Translations under genes and position numbers: made by a program | Shown here: positions 1 through 7,330 of the stretch, piece by piece | Layout of the letters: the number at the start of each line of letters is the position of its first letter | Position numbering within the stretch: position 1 is the first letter of the stretch | Source: a virus | Direction: 5' to 3' (one strand) | DNA length: 27,646 nucleotides | Virus record (IMG/VR): IMGVR_UViG_3300045999_010773 | Coordinates: 1-27,646 of that record | Notes under the pieces: model-generated | Database searches by the model: none | What the model was told of the DNA's origin: nothing | The model's input: only the letters and a program-made list of their open reading frames with translations

Positions 1-318
1 GGGAGAAGCTGCACTAAATTGCGGAATACTTCTGGGTCTTACCCTTACCTCAAGAGTGAATCCCTGGCTTGACGGGATAGAGATAGCTGGCGTAACGCCA
101 ATCCTACTGGAAGGAGTATTATTAAAGTCGATACTGCTTACACCCGCCCCGGCTTGCGCCGTTGATATTGTTGCTCCTGCGCCAACTGATAACGTTCGTG
201 CGCTGGCCGACTTGTCCGTAATCGCGGATCCTTCGCCGTCTAAATATAAAATTGGTTGCGGACCAACAGGTCCGGCCAGTGACGCAAGAAACACAGGATC
301 GTACAGTCGACTTCTCAT
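1..318 (-). CDS. LamG-like tail adhesin/structural protein, N-terminal part (runs off left edge)
   Basis: This reading frame opens with an ATG at 318 and continues without a stop to base 1, giving 106 residues, so the gene is cut by the window edge. Its ATG overlaps the TGA of the tail fibre gene before it (ATGA), which argues for translational coupling. The protein begins MRSRLYDPVFLASLAGP; residues 22-100 read as beta-strands (PILYLDGEGSAITDKS, then SSIDFNNTPSSRIGVTP and GFTLEVRVRP). This is the usual opening of a concanavalin/LamG jellyroll, in which the sequence strings between an 'ILYLDG' strand and a 'FTLEVRVRP' strand. Such domains sit on tail fibres or capsid surfaces and bind glycans or stabilise the virion. 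The fold assignment is from pattern only. A plus-strand frame over the same stretch is a shadow. Confidence 0.75.
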   Translation of the reverse strand, partial: MRSRLYDPVFLASLAGPVGPQPILYLDGEGSAITDKSASARTLSVGAGATISTAQAGAGVSSIDFNNTPSSRIGVTPAISIPSSQGFTLEVRVRPRSIPQFSAASP

Positions 319-2246
319 AATTGTGCCGCCGCTCCTGCGCGAACTTGCGCCGCTGCAGTGCCGAAGGACATCAGCCCTATGGCCAATACTTTGGAAGGCT
401 GAATTGTCGCAGGCACGCCTGATGCGCCCAGGAACTTGACATCAGGCGGGAACGTGACAGTTCGCGCAGTTGAGTCGCACGTCAGGTCAATCCCCACCTC
501 TCGGCCGGGGGACAAATTGGAAAATGTAAAGATTATATTTCCTGTCAGTGTGATGGCAAGGATCCTGCCGGCGTGCAGCGCAAAATCTATGTTTATAGTC
601 GCCGCATAGGGAATAGTGACGATTTCTGACGCGGCGCCCGGCTGAATTGCTGTTGTCGCTAGCTGGCCCTGCGCGGCCGTAGCGGCGCCTATATCTCCAG
701 GCCCCAAAATGACGGTGCCAGTTTGCCCATTGACCGACTGAACGGGAACAGCGGGCATTGGGATTTGAACCCAGCTTGCCAAGGTGCTTGACGGTTCGCC
801 GGCCAAGATCCACGCCCCAGCAGACCCTGAGTCCGTTCTGATGCACCAATCACCTCGCTGTCCCGATAGCACCAGCATCGCAGATTGGGAAGCGACGGCG
901 CCTAGGTATTCGCTGATTGCAATTGCCGGGATTTGAGACGTTGGAACAACGCCCCCGACAAGATCGGCTTTTGATGCCAGGCCAGCCGACAAAGATGCTG
1001 GTGTTGCAAAATCAGTGGTAGACGATAGTGCTGCACTGCCAAGCTCAAGTGCAGACCGAGCTTCTGCGGCGGTATTTGCGGCGGCCAAGAGCTTTCCGGC
1101 CGTGCCACTAGCAGACTGCCACCAAGCTGCTACAGCCTGCCTGACGCGCTGAGCCGACCATAGGCTGAAAACGGTAGCGGTGCCACCTTCCGCGTTGGCC
1201 TGGCTGATTTCGGGCGGGCGACTGGCTAGGTCAGGATAGGAGCCGGAGAACGCCACCGAGGTAAGCACGGGCGATGGCGCAACCACGATCGAGCCTGTTG
1301 ATGCGTGGATCCGCCCAAAGGTGCCAATCACCTGTGGATTTGTTGCCGGGCGGGTTGCGCTGATACCTCCAGTGAGGCCAACCCATATAGACGACCCTTC
1401 AGTTGCTCCTGTCGTGTTCAACCCCGACACGGGGCCGCTTGTGGCTCCATGCCCGTCAGCTCCCGCGCCGTTTGCCGTCAACTGCTGGAGAAGGATCCCG
1501 CTGGCAGGCATGGTGGAAGCATCATCCGCGCGAGCTGGGATCACCCGCACCTGCGTGGTATCTCCTACCGTGCCCACAATGTGATAAGGGGTGCCGGCTG
1601 CCATCGTGGCGCCGCTGTCATTGCGGACGTGTTGAGTTGTTGCCCCGGTGATGTCTACATTTAAATGTGTAAGTGCATCAATAATTTCACTAACTTCTGT
1701 GCCGGTTGTATAGACAGGGAACGGATCAGGAGATGTCAGGAGGTTGGTCAAGGATGTCGTAGTTGCATCCCATTGATTTTGCCTTGCCGTTGTAGGCAGG
1801 CTATAACCGGCCGCAAAATCAACAGTTATTGTGCCGCTTGTGGCTACAGGCGAGTTGGCTACACTGAATCCCGTTGGAAGGCTAAGACCAACTGATGTGA
1901 CAGTGCCAGATCCGCCGCCCGTTGCCGTGGCGACTAGCGCTCCCCCTTGAATCGCCAGTCCGCTGCCAATCGAAACACGCTGGATTGCGCCGGTAGTGCT
2001 GATAAGTGCAATGCCTTGCACTGCGTTTGCCAGGCTAGACAGGGTGATGCCGGCAAACGTGGGTGACGCTGTAATCCCCAGCGCTTGCGGCAGGCCTACT
2101 TCAGAAGGCGGGACCAACCTGTAAGCATAAGGTGTGTCGCCATCCTTGACGATCGTAAAGCCATTCTGGCCGGTCGCGCCAGGTGGAAGCCCGATGCCTG
2201 GGGGGCCTGCTTTGGTAGTGACACGGATAACAGTGGGGCAGGTCAC
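315..2246 (-). CDS. tail fibre protein
   Basis: The predicted protein has 643 residues. It starts at a GTG (2246) that overlaps the TGA of the gene before it (GTGA). Near the N-terminus there is a short collagen-like stretch (GPPGIGLPPGATGQNG, about residues 14-29) followed by 'FTIVKDGDTPYAYRL', a common fibre shaft start. Residues 40-330 are Gly/Ser/Thr/Ala-rich beta repeats; residues about 195-330 resemble the 'GTPYHIVGTV...TGSIVVAP' module of phage fibres. The last 90 residues (FALHAGRILAITLTGNIIF, then VGIDLTCDSTARTVTFPPDV) match the beta-structured tip domain found at the end of many phage fibres. Its position after capsid and head genes and before a LamG protein fits a host-recognition module. 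Family identification is by pattern; confidence in 'fibre' is good, in the receptor none. Confidence 0.8.
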   Translation of the reverse strand: MTCPTVIRVTTKAGPPGIGLPPGATGQNGFTIVKDGDTPYAYRLVPPSEVGLPQALGITASPTFAGITLSSLANAVQGIALISTTGAIQRVSIGSGLAIQGGALVATATGGGSGTVTSVGLSLPTGFSVANSPVATSGTITVDFAAGYSLPTTARQNQWDATTTSLTNLLTSPDPFPVYTTGTEVSEIIDALTHLNVDITGATTQHVRNDSGATMAAGTPYHIVGTVGDTTQVRVIPARADDASTMPASGILLQQLTANGAGADGHGATSGPVSGLNTTGATEGSSIWVGLTGGISATRPATNPQVIGTFGRIHASTGSIVVAPSPVLTSVAFSGSYPDLASRPPEISQANAEGGTATVFSLWSAQRVRQAVAAWWQSASGTAGKLLAAANTAAEARSALELGSAALSSTTDFATPASLSAGLASKADLVGGVVPTSQIPAIAISEYLGAVASQSAMLVLSGQRGDWCIRTDSGSAGAWILAGEPSSTLASWVQIPMPAVPVQSVNGQTGTVILGPGDIGAATAAQGQLATTAIQPGAASEIVTIPYAATINIDFALHAGRILAITLTGNIIFTFSNLSPGREVGIDLTCDSTARTVTFPPDVKFLGASGVPATIQPSKVLAIGLMSFGTAAAQVRAGAAAQL

Positions 2247-2602
2247 GGGTCCCTCCTGGCGGGTCGCTTGGCAATGGTTACAGGAATGAACGCGAGATGA
2301 TGATCATCTGCTACTACATTGCCCGGTGCAACCATGATGGTGTTTAGAAAGTATTTCTTGGTGGTCTTCAAGGAATTGAGCAGGCTTTCGGGGGCAATGA
2401 CCTTGACGATGCCGTTGATGGGATCTGTGATTGTTGTCAGTGTGTATTTGTTGCGCTGCGATTCATCTGACAGGACAGAATTGACATCCCAAGACGGGAA
2501 GGGCCATGGCTGGGTTTGGGCATCATTCGCGAACATCTCAAATTCGCAGGCGCCATCAATGCCCTGCTCCCAGATAATTGACTCGCCTTCAACCCAAGCC
2601 AT
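2243..2602 (-). CDS. small phage structural protein, fibre/baseplate adaptor-like
   Basis: A 119-residue protein starting at ATG 2602, 19 nt downstream of the core of operon-head element copy 1. It opens with MAWVEGESIIWEQGIDG and has a beta-rich pattern: 'YTLTTITDPINGIVKVIAPESLLNSL' split by turns, and a C-terminal strand 'LAFIPVTIAKRP'. This resembles the small beta-sandwich proteins that phages place directly before fibre genes, in which a residue pattern for a polymorphic 'property of the material, then linear range' (residue 'tTitdpinG.v.v.apesl') is typical of the N-terminal domain of upper baseplate proteins. The GTGA overlap with the fibre gene suggests co-translation and perhaps assembly together. 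I cannot name the family with certainty. Confidence 0.7.
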   Translation of the reverse strand: MAWVEGESIIWEQGIDGACEFEMFANDAQTQPWPFPSWDVNSVLSDESQRNKYTLTTITDPINGIVKVIAPESLLNSLKTTKKYFLNTIMVAPGNVVADDHHLAFIPVTIAKRPARRDP

Positions 2603-2617
2603 GGCTTTAAGTTACTG

Positions 2618-2632
2618 CCTAAGTTTTCCCGG
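2618..2632 (-). promoter_or_regulatory. operon-head element, copy 1
   Basis: Minus strand reads CCGGGAAAACTTAGG, perfect. The TAG within it ends the small proline-rich gene, so the element encodes Gly-Lys-Thr-stop. Its core is 19 nt before ATG 2602. Confidence 0.8.
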
Positions 2633-2849
2633 TTTCATCCGGGACATCTTCCCACGCTTCATTTTCGGGAGTAGCGGGATTATCGCCTTGGAACTGCCCC
2701 TCATTGTCGCGTGCGCGGCGGGAGCGGAGCCTTAGGGGTGGCCTGGCCTGGGGCGGGGGCTGTGGAGGTGGGGACTCTTGATCTTGCTGCAGGTCGGGCC
2801 GGAGCAAGATGTCAGGATTGACGCCGGAAGGGAAGCTGAATACAGACAT
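2619..2849 (-). CDS. small proline-rich phage protein with RARDxxGQF / NEAWE motif
   Basis: A 76-residue protein from ATG 2849. Residues 22-37 are rich in proline and glutamine (ESPPPQPPPQARPP). Residues about 42-66 carry 'RRARDNEGQFQGDNPATP' followed by 'ENEAWED', a pattern that I recognise from small conserved proteins in many phages, function not established. The stop codon lies inside operon-head element copy 1, so the last three residues Gly-Lys-Thr are encoded by the element itself. It sits between a possible decoration protein and the adaptor-like gene, so it is probably a head- or virion-associated protein. Confidence 0.65.
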   Translation of the reverse strand: MSVFSFPSGVNPDILLRPDLQQDQESPPPQPPPQARPPLRLRSRRARDNEGQFQGDNPATPENEAWEDVPDETGKT

Positions 2850-2896
2850 AAGAAAAGGGCCACGGATATACCGCAGCCCATGAAGGACGGTTGTGA

Positions 2897-3394
2897 TCAG
2901 ACGGGGAGCTGATAGAAGACGTAAGATCCGGTTGTGTTGGCAGGAACAGCAAGTCCGTTTTGACCGGAGCCCGTACCCGTACCAGCTACCAAGCGGATGG
3001 CGACAACACGAACCTCGCCGCTGATGGCGGGAGAGGTTTCACCCTTCACCAGACGATTCAGCTCAACGCCGCTCAAGGGAAGCTCAACGGCGTTGAGTCC
3101 GTCAAGGACGATGCTGTCAACTCGAATCCAGTTGGTCGAATCCGAAGCAGGGAGGCTGCCGCCGATGGCAACATGGGCCACGTCCACGAAGTAGCCGCCA
3201 GCGGCGTTGCTGAGCGCACCTTGAGCCACGATCTTGACGAGATCGCAGTTGTTCAGCTTGTTGTCAAGAATCCGAGCTGCGCCTGTGCGGGTCTCAGCGG
3301 CAACATTGTCACCCCTGCGAACACTGCCAAGAAGAACAGCATCTCGGTCGATGTTATAGCCCCGACGGGCTTGTAAACCAGTTGCTTGAGGCAT
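2897..3394 (-). CDS. possible head decoration/virion structural protein
   Basis: A 165-residue protein starting at ATG 3394, 38 nt after the stop of the major capsid gene and with no operon-head element before it, so it is likely co-transcribed with the capsid gene. The sequence is beta-rich and acidic-neutral without membrane segments or cysteine motifs: 'GGYFVDVAHVAIGGSLPA', then 'WIRVDSIVLDGLNAVELPL' and 'VRVVAIRLVAGTGTGSGQNG'. The size and place directly after the capsid gene suggest a decoration or cement protein, but the order (after rather than before the capsid gene) is not the commonest. No domain recognised with certainty. Confidence 0.6.
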   Translation of the reverse strand: MPQATGLQARRGYNIDRDAVLLGSVRRGDNVAAETRTGAARILDNKLNNCDLVKIVAQGALSNAAGGYFVDVAHVAIGGSLPASDSTNWIRVDSIVLDGLNAVELPLSGVELNRLVKGETSPAISGEVRVVAIRLVAGTGTGSGQNGLAVPANTTGSYVFYQLPV

Positions 3395-3432
3395 TGGAGG
3401 AAATCAGAAAAGAGGGCTGTGGTTCAAAGGGA

Positions 3433-4401
3433 TTAGGCTACGGCAGGTGCGTCGGTCACGTTGAACAAGCGTGCGGCGGCACGCTTGTTTTTGATGGCCA
3501 TACCGACATCCCAGTTCATCCGCGTGATGAAGTGGGGAGTAGATGTGGACTCGCCCACGTCATAGACAACAAGACCGTCTTGCAGCTCGCGACTTTCATT
3601 CATGGAACGGCCTTGAATGCAGCTCACCAAGCCTTCGCCAAGCGCCACGCAATAGATACTGGTGGTGTTGCTGGCCTCGGTGAAGCCTTGAATCGCGACG
3701 TTTTTGTTATCAACGTCGGTCTTGACGATTTTGACGCTGTTGTAGTATTCAGCTTGACGGCCAAATTCATCCATGCGCTGATCAATCGACCCGGCGACGG
3801 ATCCATTGCGGACGGTCTGGCCAAGGCGCTGGGCCATTTTCTGGCCCATGATCAGGATCTTGTCTGTTGCGGGTACGTCAACAGCGCGGAGCAGGTCGTC
3901 CAGCTTGTCGAGGCTCAAGGCGCCGCCGCTACCAGAGGCGTTGGCGATGCACTGAGAGCTTCCAACCGTGAGACGCTTCTCAAGGCCATCAAATTCAGCA
4001 GCCGCACGCTCGCCCACAGTGCCGCCCTTGATGAAGTCGCGTTCAATTCGCAGCCTGAGAGCTTTGATGTACAGATTGACTTGCACCAAGTGCCGATCCA
4101 TGCCAAAGCGGTTGATCAGCGCCATGTCGGTCTTGATGTCCTTGCCATAGATCTTGGTGACCTCGGTTTCCGTGCGAACATTCCCAAGGGAATCGTCGTT
4201 TGCTTCGTTGAAGAGTCGAGGTTCTGCGCCGGGCAGTTCATCTTCGATGCCAAAGACATCAGCGCCGTTGTCGACCGTCTTGAACGGCAACATCGGATTC
4301 AGCTCCGACATCATGATGCCAGAGTAAAAAGCCTGCTCAAGGGGGGAAGCGCCAGCGGAGATGCGAGCGTTTTGGATTTCGTAAAGAGTTAGGGTTGCCA
4401 T
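3433..4401 (-). CDS. major capsid protein (HK97 fold)
   Basis: The predicted protein has 322 residues from ATG 4401. It begins MATLTLYEIQNARISAGASP and shows the successive marks of a common siphovirus capsid family: 'ELNPMLPFKTVDNGADVFG' (about residues 33-51), 'DELPGAEPRLFNEANDDSLG' (about 54-73), 'FIKGGTV...FDGLEKRLT' (about 123-145), and 'LDKLDDLLRAVDVPATDKIL' near the middle. These are the N-arm, E-loop and spine-helix regions of HK97-like capsids, as I recall them. There is no obvious N-terminal delta domain, in keeping with a separate scaffold gene (the preceding gene). A 206-nt leader with an intrinsic terminator and operon-head copy 2 precedes it. A 336-residue open frame on the plus strand over this gene is a shadow. 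Confidence 0.9.
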   Translation of the reverse strand: MATLTLYEIQNARISAGASPLEQAFYSGIMMSELNPMLPFKTVDNGADVFGIEDELPGAEPRLFNEANDDSLGNVRTETEVTKIYGKDIKTDMALINRFGMDRHLVQVNLYIKALRLRIERDFIKGGTVGERAAAEFDGLEKRLTVGSSQCIANASGSGGALSLDKLDDLLRAVDVPATDKILIMGQKMAQRLGQTVRNGSVAGSIDQRMDEFGRQAEYYNSVKIVKTDVDNKNVAIQGFTEASNTTSIYCVALGEGLVSCIQGRSMNESRELQDGLVVYDVGESTSTPHFITRMNWDVGMAIKNKRAAARLFNVTDAPAVA

Positions 4402-4534
4402 CGGAAGGGGCGGGATCGTGTGTCACCCATCACCTGCGTGCCTTGATCCGTTTGCATCGCAAATCGCTTGCGAGACATCTGTAAAAATGCAGCTTGATTC
4501 GGGTGGTGAGAATGAGCCCCTCTGGCTTCGCACC

Positions 4535-4579
4535 AAAAAGGGCGGAGAATGAAAGGCATCGCGCCCATCAACTCCGCCC
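4535..4579 (-). terminator. intrinsic terminator between scaffold and capsid genes
   Basis: On the minus strand GGGCGGAG (4579-4572) pairs perfectly with CTCCGCCC (4547-4540) around a 24-nt loop and is followed by five T (4539-4535). The 5' arm overlaps the last two bases of operon-head copy 2. It lies after the scaffold gene and 134 nt before the capsid start, so it could reduce read-through and lets the capsid have its own level. Confidence 0.7.
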
Positions 4580-4592
4580 TAAGTTTTCCCGG
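4578..4592 (-). promoter_or_regulatory. operon-head element, copy 2
   Basis: Minus strand reads CCGGGAAAACTTAGG, a perfect match to the nine-copy consensus. It lies 14 nt after the scaffold stop. It is the outlier in distance: the capsid start is 180 nt downstream of the core and a terminator hairpin overlaps its 3' end. Confidence 0.75.
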
Positions 4593-4606
4593 CAAAAATA
4601 AGTGAA

Positions 4607-5515
4607 TCAGAGTCCGTAGGCTTCGCCGAGCAATCGCTCTGGTCGCTTCCTGCGCTGAAGCTCCACATCCGCCACTTGCTCGGTTCTCACCCCCCTGGCT
4701 CCCTGCAGCCCGCCGCCGCCTGAACCGCCACGAGGCTTGAAGAGGCTTCCGATGATTGGGTTGGTATCAGCGAGCTGCGTCATCCACGCGGCAAGGGACA
4801 GGGGCTTCCCGTCCTCTCCGTTGACGATCGCACCTTCCTTGTCGATGACATAGGTTTTTCCCGTGTCAGGATCGTATTTGGTGCGCACGTCGCCACGGGC
4901 CTTCATAAACAAATCGAAGTAGGTTGTGCCTTCATCGTCCTGTCCATCTCTGCCGTCATTGGCATAAAAAGCGCTTGACAACTCTGTGCGCTTTGCAAAC
5001 TCAAGCCGCTGTTGCCGTTCAGCTTCCGCCTTGGCTTCCGCGTCTTCCCGCGCCTTGCGCTCGCTGTCGCGTTGTTTTTCCGCTTCAATCAAGCGCGTTT
5101 GAAACTCGGCTTCAGTTTCATTTTTTTGTCTTTGCAGTTCAAGTTCGCGCTCACGGGCTTGGCGTTTTGTCTCTTCATTCTGCTCAATCATCTCGCGATA
5201 TTTATCAGGCGGAATGAAGGGCTTGAACTTCTCAATCTGTTCTCTCGCTTCGGCAAGTTCTTGCGCGACCTGTCTTTTCTCCTCTCGGATTCGGGCCAAG
5301 GCGCGCTTTCCGGCGTCGCCCAGGTTGTCTTCGTCGCCATCATCCGTTCCATTGGCAGGTTTTGGCGCGGGAGGTGTGGGCAATGGAGCGGGAGGCTGCG
5401 GAGGAGTTGCGCCGCCTCCGTCGGTCTCTCCGCTGGGATCAGGATCAACAGAGCTCCAAGGTGAACGAAATTCATCAGCCACAGAGGTGAGCTGATTCCA
5501 AAAACGAGTCTTCAT
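4607..5515 (-). CDS. capsid scaffolding protein
   Basis: A 302-residue protein from ATG 5515. Residues 20-62 are acidic, proline- and glycine-rich (TPPQPPAPLPTPPAPKP). Residues about 65-180 form a long highly charged coiled coil (for example 'RIREEKRQVAQELAEAREQI', 'RERELELQRQKNETEAEFQT'). The C-terminal third is mixed, and the tail is basic (ELQRRKRPERLLGEAYGL). This organisation, with the position immediately before the major capsid gene, is that of phage scaffolds, which interact with the capsid inner face and leave or are degraded during maturation. No protease motif is visible in it and no separate head protease is seen in this window. Operon-head copy 3 is 42 nt upstream of the start. 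Confidence 0.8.
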   Translation of the reverse strand: MKTRFWNQLTSVADEFRSPWSSVDPDPSGETDGGGATPPQPPAPLPTPPAPKPANGTDDGDEDNLGDAGKRALARIREEKRQVAQELAEAREQIEKFKPFIPPDKYREMIEQNEETKRQARERELELQRQKNETEAEFQTRLIEAEKQRDSERKAREDAEAKAEAERQQRLEFAKRTELSSAFYANDGRDGQDDEGTTYFDLFMKARGDVRTKYDPDTGKTYVIDKEGAIVNGEDGKPLSLAAWMTQLADTNPIIGSLFKPRGGSGGGGLQGARGVRTEQVADVELQRRKRPERLLGEAYGL

Positions 5516-5553
5516 GCGTTGCCGCCGGCACGGCCGGACGGTGCAAGTTGCAA

Positions 5554-5568
5554 GCAGAGTTTTCCCGG
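5554..5568 (-). promoter_or_regulatory. operon-head element, copy 3
   Basis: Minus strand reads CCGGGAAAACTCTGC; the core GGGAAAACT is intact and the 3' part diverges. It begins directly after the stop of the 43-codon gene and precedes the scaffold start by 42 nt. Confidence 0.75.
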
Positions 5569-5700
5569 CTACTTTTTCAAAGCTTGAGCAACAGCTTCCC
5601 GGATCGCCCTTTCTTCGGCTTCACGCTGCAAAAACTTCTGCCTGTTCGCGAGTTGCGTCAGTTGAGCATTGTACGCGGCGCCAAGGGGTTGTGCGTTCAT
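5569..5700 (-). CDS. 43-residue small phage protein, helical
   Basis: The ATG at 5700 overlaps the TGA of the LamG gene (ATGA), and a 43-codon frame runs to a TAG at 5571-5569. The product starts MNAQPLGAAYNAQLTQLANR and is then a charged amphipathic helix ending in AVAQALKK; there is a Glu/Arg-rich middle (REAEERAIREA). The tight coupling and the operon-head element starting on the next base after its stop support a real gene. It is too short to assign; its place before the scaffold suggests a head- or tail-associated role. Confidence 0.65.
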   Translation of the reverse strand: MNAQPLGAAYNAQLTQLANRQKFLQREAEERAIREAVAQALKK

Positions 5701-6839
5701 GCGAGGTCAGTGATGGAAGTTGGAGGGGTGAAGCTCGTGCCTGAATACAGCTCAACACCTGGTGTGAAGCGGACAGAGGAAAATCCAATGTTTAAGGGTA
5801 TCAATGAGTACAGCTCTTGTGTTACATTATACAAAGGACCGGGTGGATATACCATTTGACCGGTCAGCTCAAGTTTGTAGACGTAGGCAAGCAACGAGAA
5901 TAGCACAGACTCAGCAGCTCCGTTGCCCGGTTGTTGATAGAATTGCCTTGTTCTAATCAGCGTGCCGTCAATGTATTCCCTTGCGGATCCGTCGCTAGCG
6001 ACAATAGCAAAATGATGCCTGCCACTATCAAAGCCTAGCTTAGGCCCAACGGGCTCAAGTCTATCTTCATGCAAACTCGGAAGCTGCCATCGTGATGCAA
6101 GACCACGCAAGCCAACGGGATACATCGTTGGAGGATATGGAGATGGGTAGGGCACGATCACATCGTAATACTTGTGCTTGTTTGCGTTAAAGTTGTATGA
6201 ATAGCCTTGGCCGCTTGAAGCAACTCCAAAATAAGAGGAGAATGTTGTGAACCTGTAACTGTCACCACCAAGATATTCTATTGTCGGCGCATATTCTCCG
6301 CTTTCCTCAAAATGCACAAAAAATTCAAGTGTGAACACATTAGTGTTTTCTGCGGACGCCGCTAGTGTGTAATTTAGATAGCCTGCCGCAAGATTTCCAG
6401 ACCTACCTGGAAATCCGGGAGACGTAGAAGGATGAGACCCTAGTTTCAGCGTATTCCCGATAAGCGCAAGCGTAAGTGGGGCGCCACCGAAAAACGACGT
6501 CGCATAAGCATAAGGATTTGCCCCATAAGCAGACCTAACATATATCTTTCCTTCCGCGTCGAACCCGGAATGGGGCAACAGCAAGAATCCCCTCTCCGAA
6601 GATCTTCGTGTGACCTTGATCTTTTTTGCCTTCCTTTTTGCAAATTCAAGCTGACCACCTTCCTTGATTCCAGCGTCCAGACCTTTGCGCACGGCCACAT
6701 CGTAGCGAAGTGAGGCCTCTTTTTTTATGCGGTCTTTCAGGGTGCGACTGTTGAGCCGTTGTCGATTCAGAAGCTGCTGAGCCCTGGCATCCTCTACGAT
6801 TCTGGGAGACTCGCCGCGAACTGTTACCCTGTTTTGCAT
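5697..6839 (-). CDS. LamG/concanavalin-like virion protein
   Basis: A 380-residue protein from ATG 6839, overlapping the stop of the gene before it by one base. Residues 1-75 are basic and helical (RAQQLLNRQRLNSRTLKDRI, FAKRKAKKIKVTRRSSER), like an anchoring segment. Residues about 85-380 are a beta-rich jellyroll: 'VFTLEFFVHFEESGEYAPTI', 'HHFAIVASDGSAREYIDGTL', and a final 'GFSSVRFTPGVELYSG', which match the strand order of LamG-type domains in phage tail proteins (the 'W/HHFAIV..DG....YIDG' strand pair is the clearest mark). Tyrosine is abundant. Probably an adhesin or tail-tip appendage placed after the hub genes. Coupled by ATGA to the following 43-codon gene. Confidence 0.75.
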   Translation of the reverse strand: MQNRVTVRGESPRIVEDARAQQLLNRQRLNSRTLKDRIKKEASLRYDVAVRKGLDAGIKEGGQLEFAKRKAKKIKVTRRSSERGFLLLPHSGFDAEGKIYVRSAYGANPYAYATSFFGGAPLTLALIGNTLKLGSHPSTSPGFPGRSGNLAAGYLNYTLAASAENTNVFTLEFFVHFEESGEYAPTIEYLGGDSYRFTTFSSYFGVASSGQGYSYNFNANKHKYYDVIVPYPSPYPPTMYPVGLRGLASRWQLPSLHEDRLEPVGPKLGFDSGRHHFAIVASDGSAREYIDGTLIRTRQFYQQPGNGAAESVLFSLLAYVYKLELTGQMVYPPGPLYNVTQELYSLIPLNIGFSSVRFTPGVELYSGTSFTPPTSITDLA

Positions 6840-7285
6840 TATGACGTGACAGTGAATCCGTCAGCAAAGAGGTTGATTGTATAGCCGTAGGATTTATCTG
6901 CTGGCAGTACAAAGTTTGAGCCGAGCAACAGGATCCCCCTGGGCGCCGTGGTTTCCCATGTTGTTGTGCCACCGTTGATCGTACCTGCAACGAGGTAGAG
7001 GGCGTTCCATGTCAAGCCGGCGCCGCCAGCGCTTGCCGCGAAGGTGGCAAGCTGCGAAGGGGCCTCAAATCGACCTGTAGTGGCGTTGAAGCTACCTGCC
7101 GGGAGAGTCCAGATAAAGTCGCTGTAGCCATTGCCAGAGAGCTTCTGCGCGTCCCATTGAGCGACCGTAGAAGCGTCCGTCAAGCTGCCATTGCTGAGTG
7201 CCAGGCAAGCCTTCATGGCCTTTCCTGCAAACGTCCCTGCGTAAGTCAGGCTATCTTGATATGGCGTCATCGCGATAGCTGGCAT
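6839..7285 (-). CDS. tail-associated structural protein, unknown
   Basis: A 148-residue protein starting at ATG 7285, 24 nt after the core of operon-head copy 4. It starts MPAIAMTPYQDSLTYAGTFA and is rich in Gly, Ala, Thr and aromatic residues ('WTLPAGSFNATTGRFEAPSQ', 'GLTWNALYLVAGTINGGTTT'), with an all-beta look, no cysteine motif and no membrane helix. It lies between the tail hub-like gene and the LamG gene, so I infer a tail-tip or fibre-linked protein. No family recognised. Confidence 0.65.
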   Translation of the reverse strand: MPAIAMTPYQDSLTYAGTFAGKAMKACLALSNGSLTDASTVAQWDAQKLSGNGYSDFIWTLPAGSFNATTGRFEAPSQLATFAASAGGAGLTWNALYLVAGTINGGTTTWETTAPRGILLLGSNFVLPADKSYGYTINLFADGFTVTS

Positions 7286-7305
7286 GATCTTGATTGATGC
7301 GTTTC

Positions 7306-7320
7306 CCTAAGTTTTCCCGG
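7306..7320 (-). promoter_or_regulatory. operon-head element, copy 4
   Basis: Minus strand reads CCGGGAAAACTTAGG, perfect. It lies 10 nt after the stop of the hub-like gene and its core is 24 nt before the ATG at 7285. Confidence 0.8.
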
Positions 7321-7330
7321 TCAAGCCTTG

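Noticed and set aside
3382-4392. 336-residue open frame on the plus strand, over the capsid gene
   Set aside because: It is antisense to a confidently recognised major capsid gene. No family and no start signal; typical shadow of a GC-balanced conserved gene.
4389-4595. 68-residue minus frame in the capsid leader (TTG start)
   Set aside because: It starts in the operon element and runs through the terminator hairpin; no protein-like character and no coupling.
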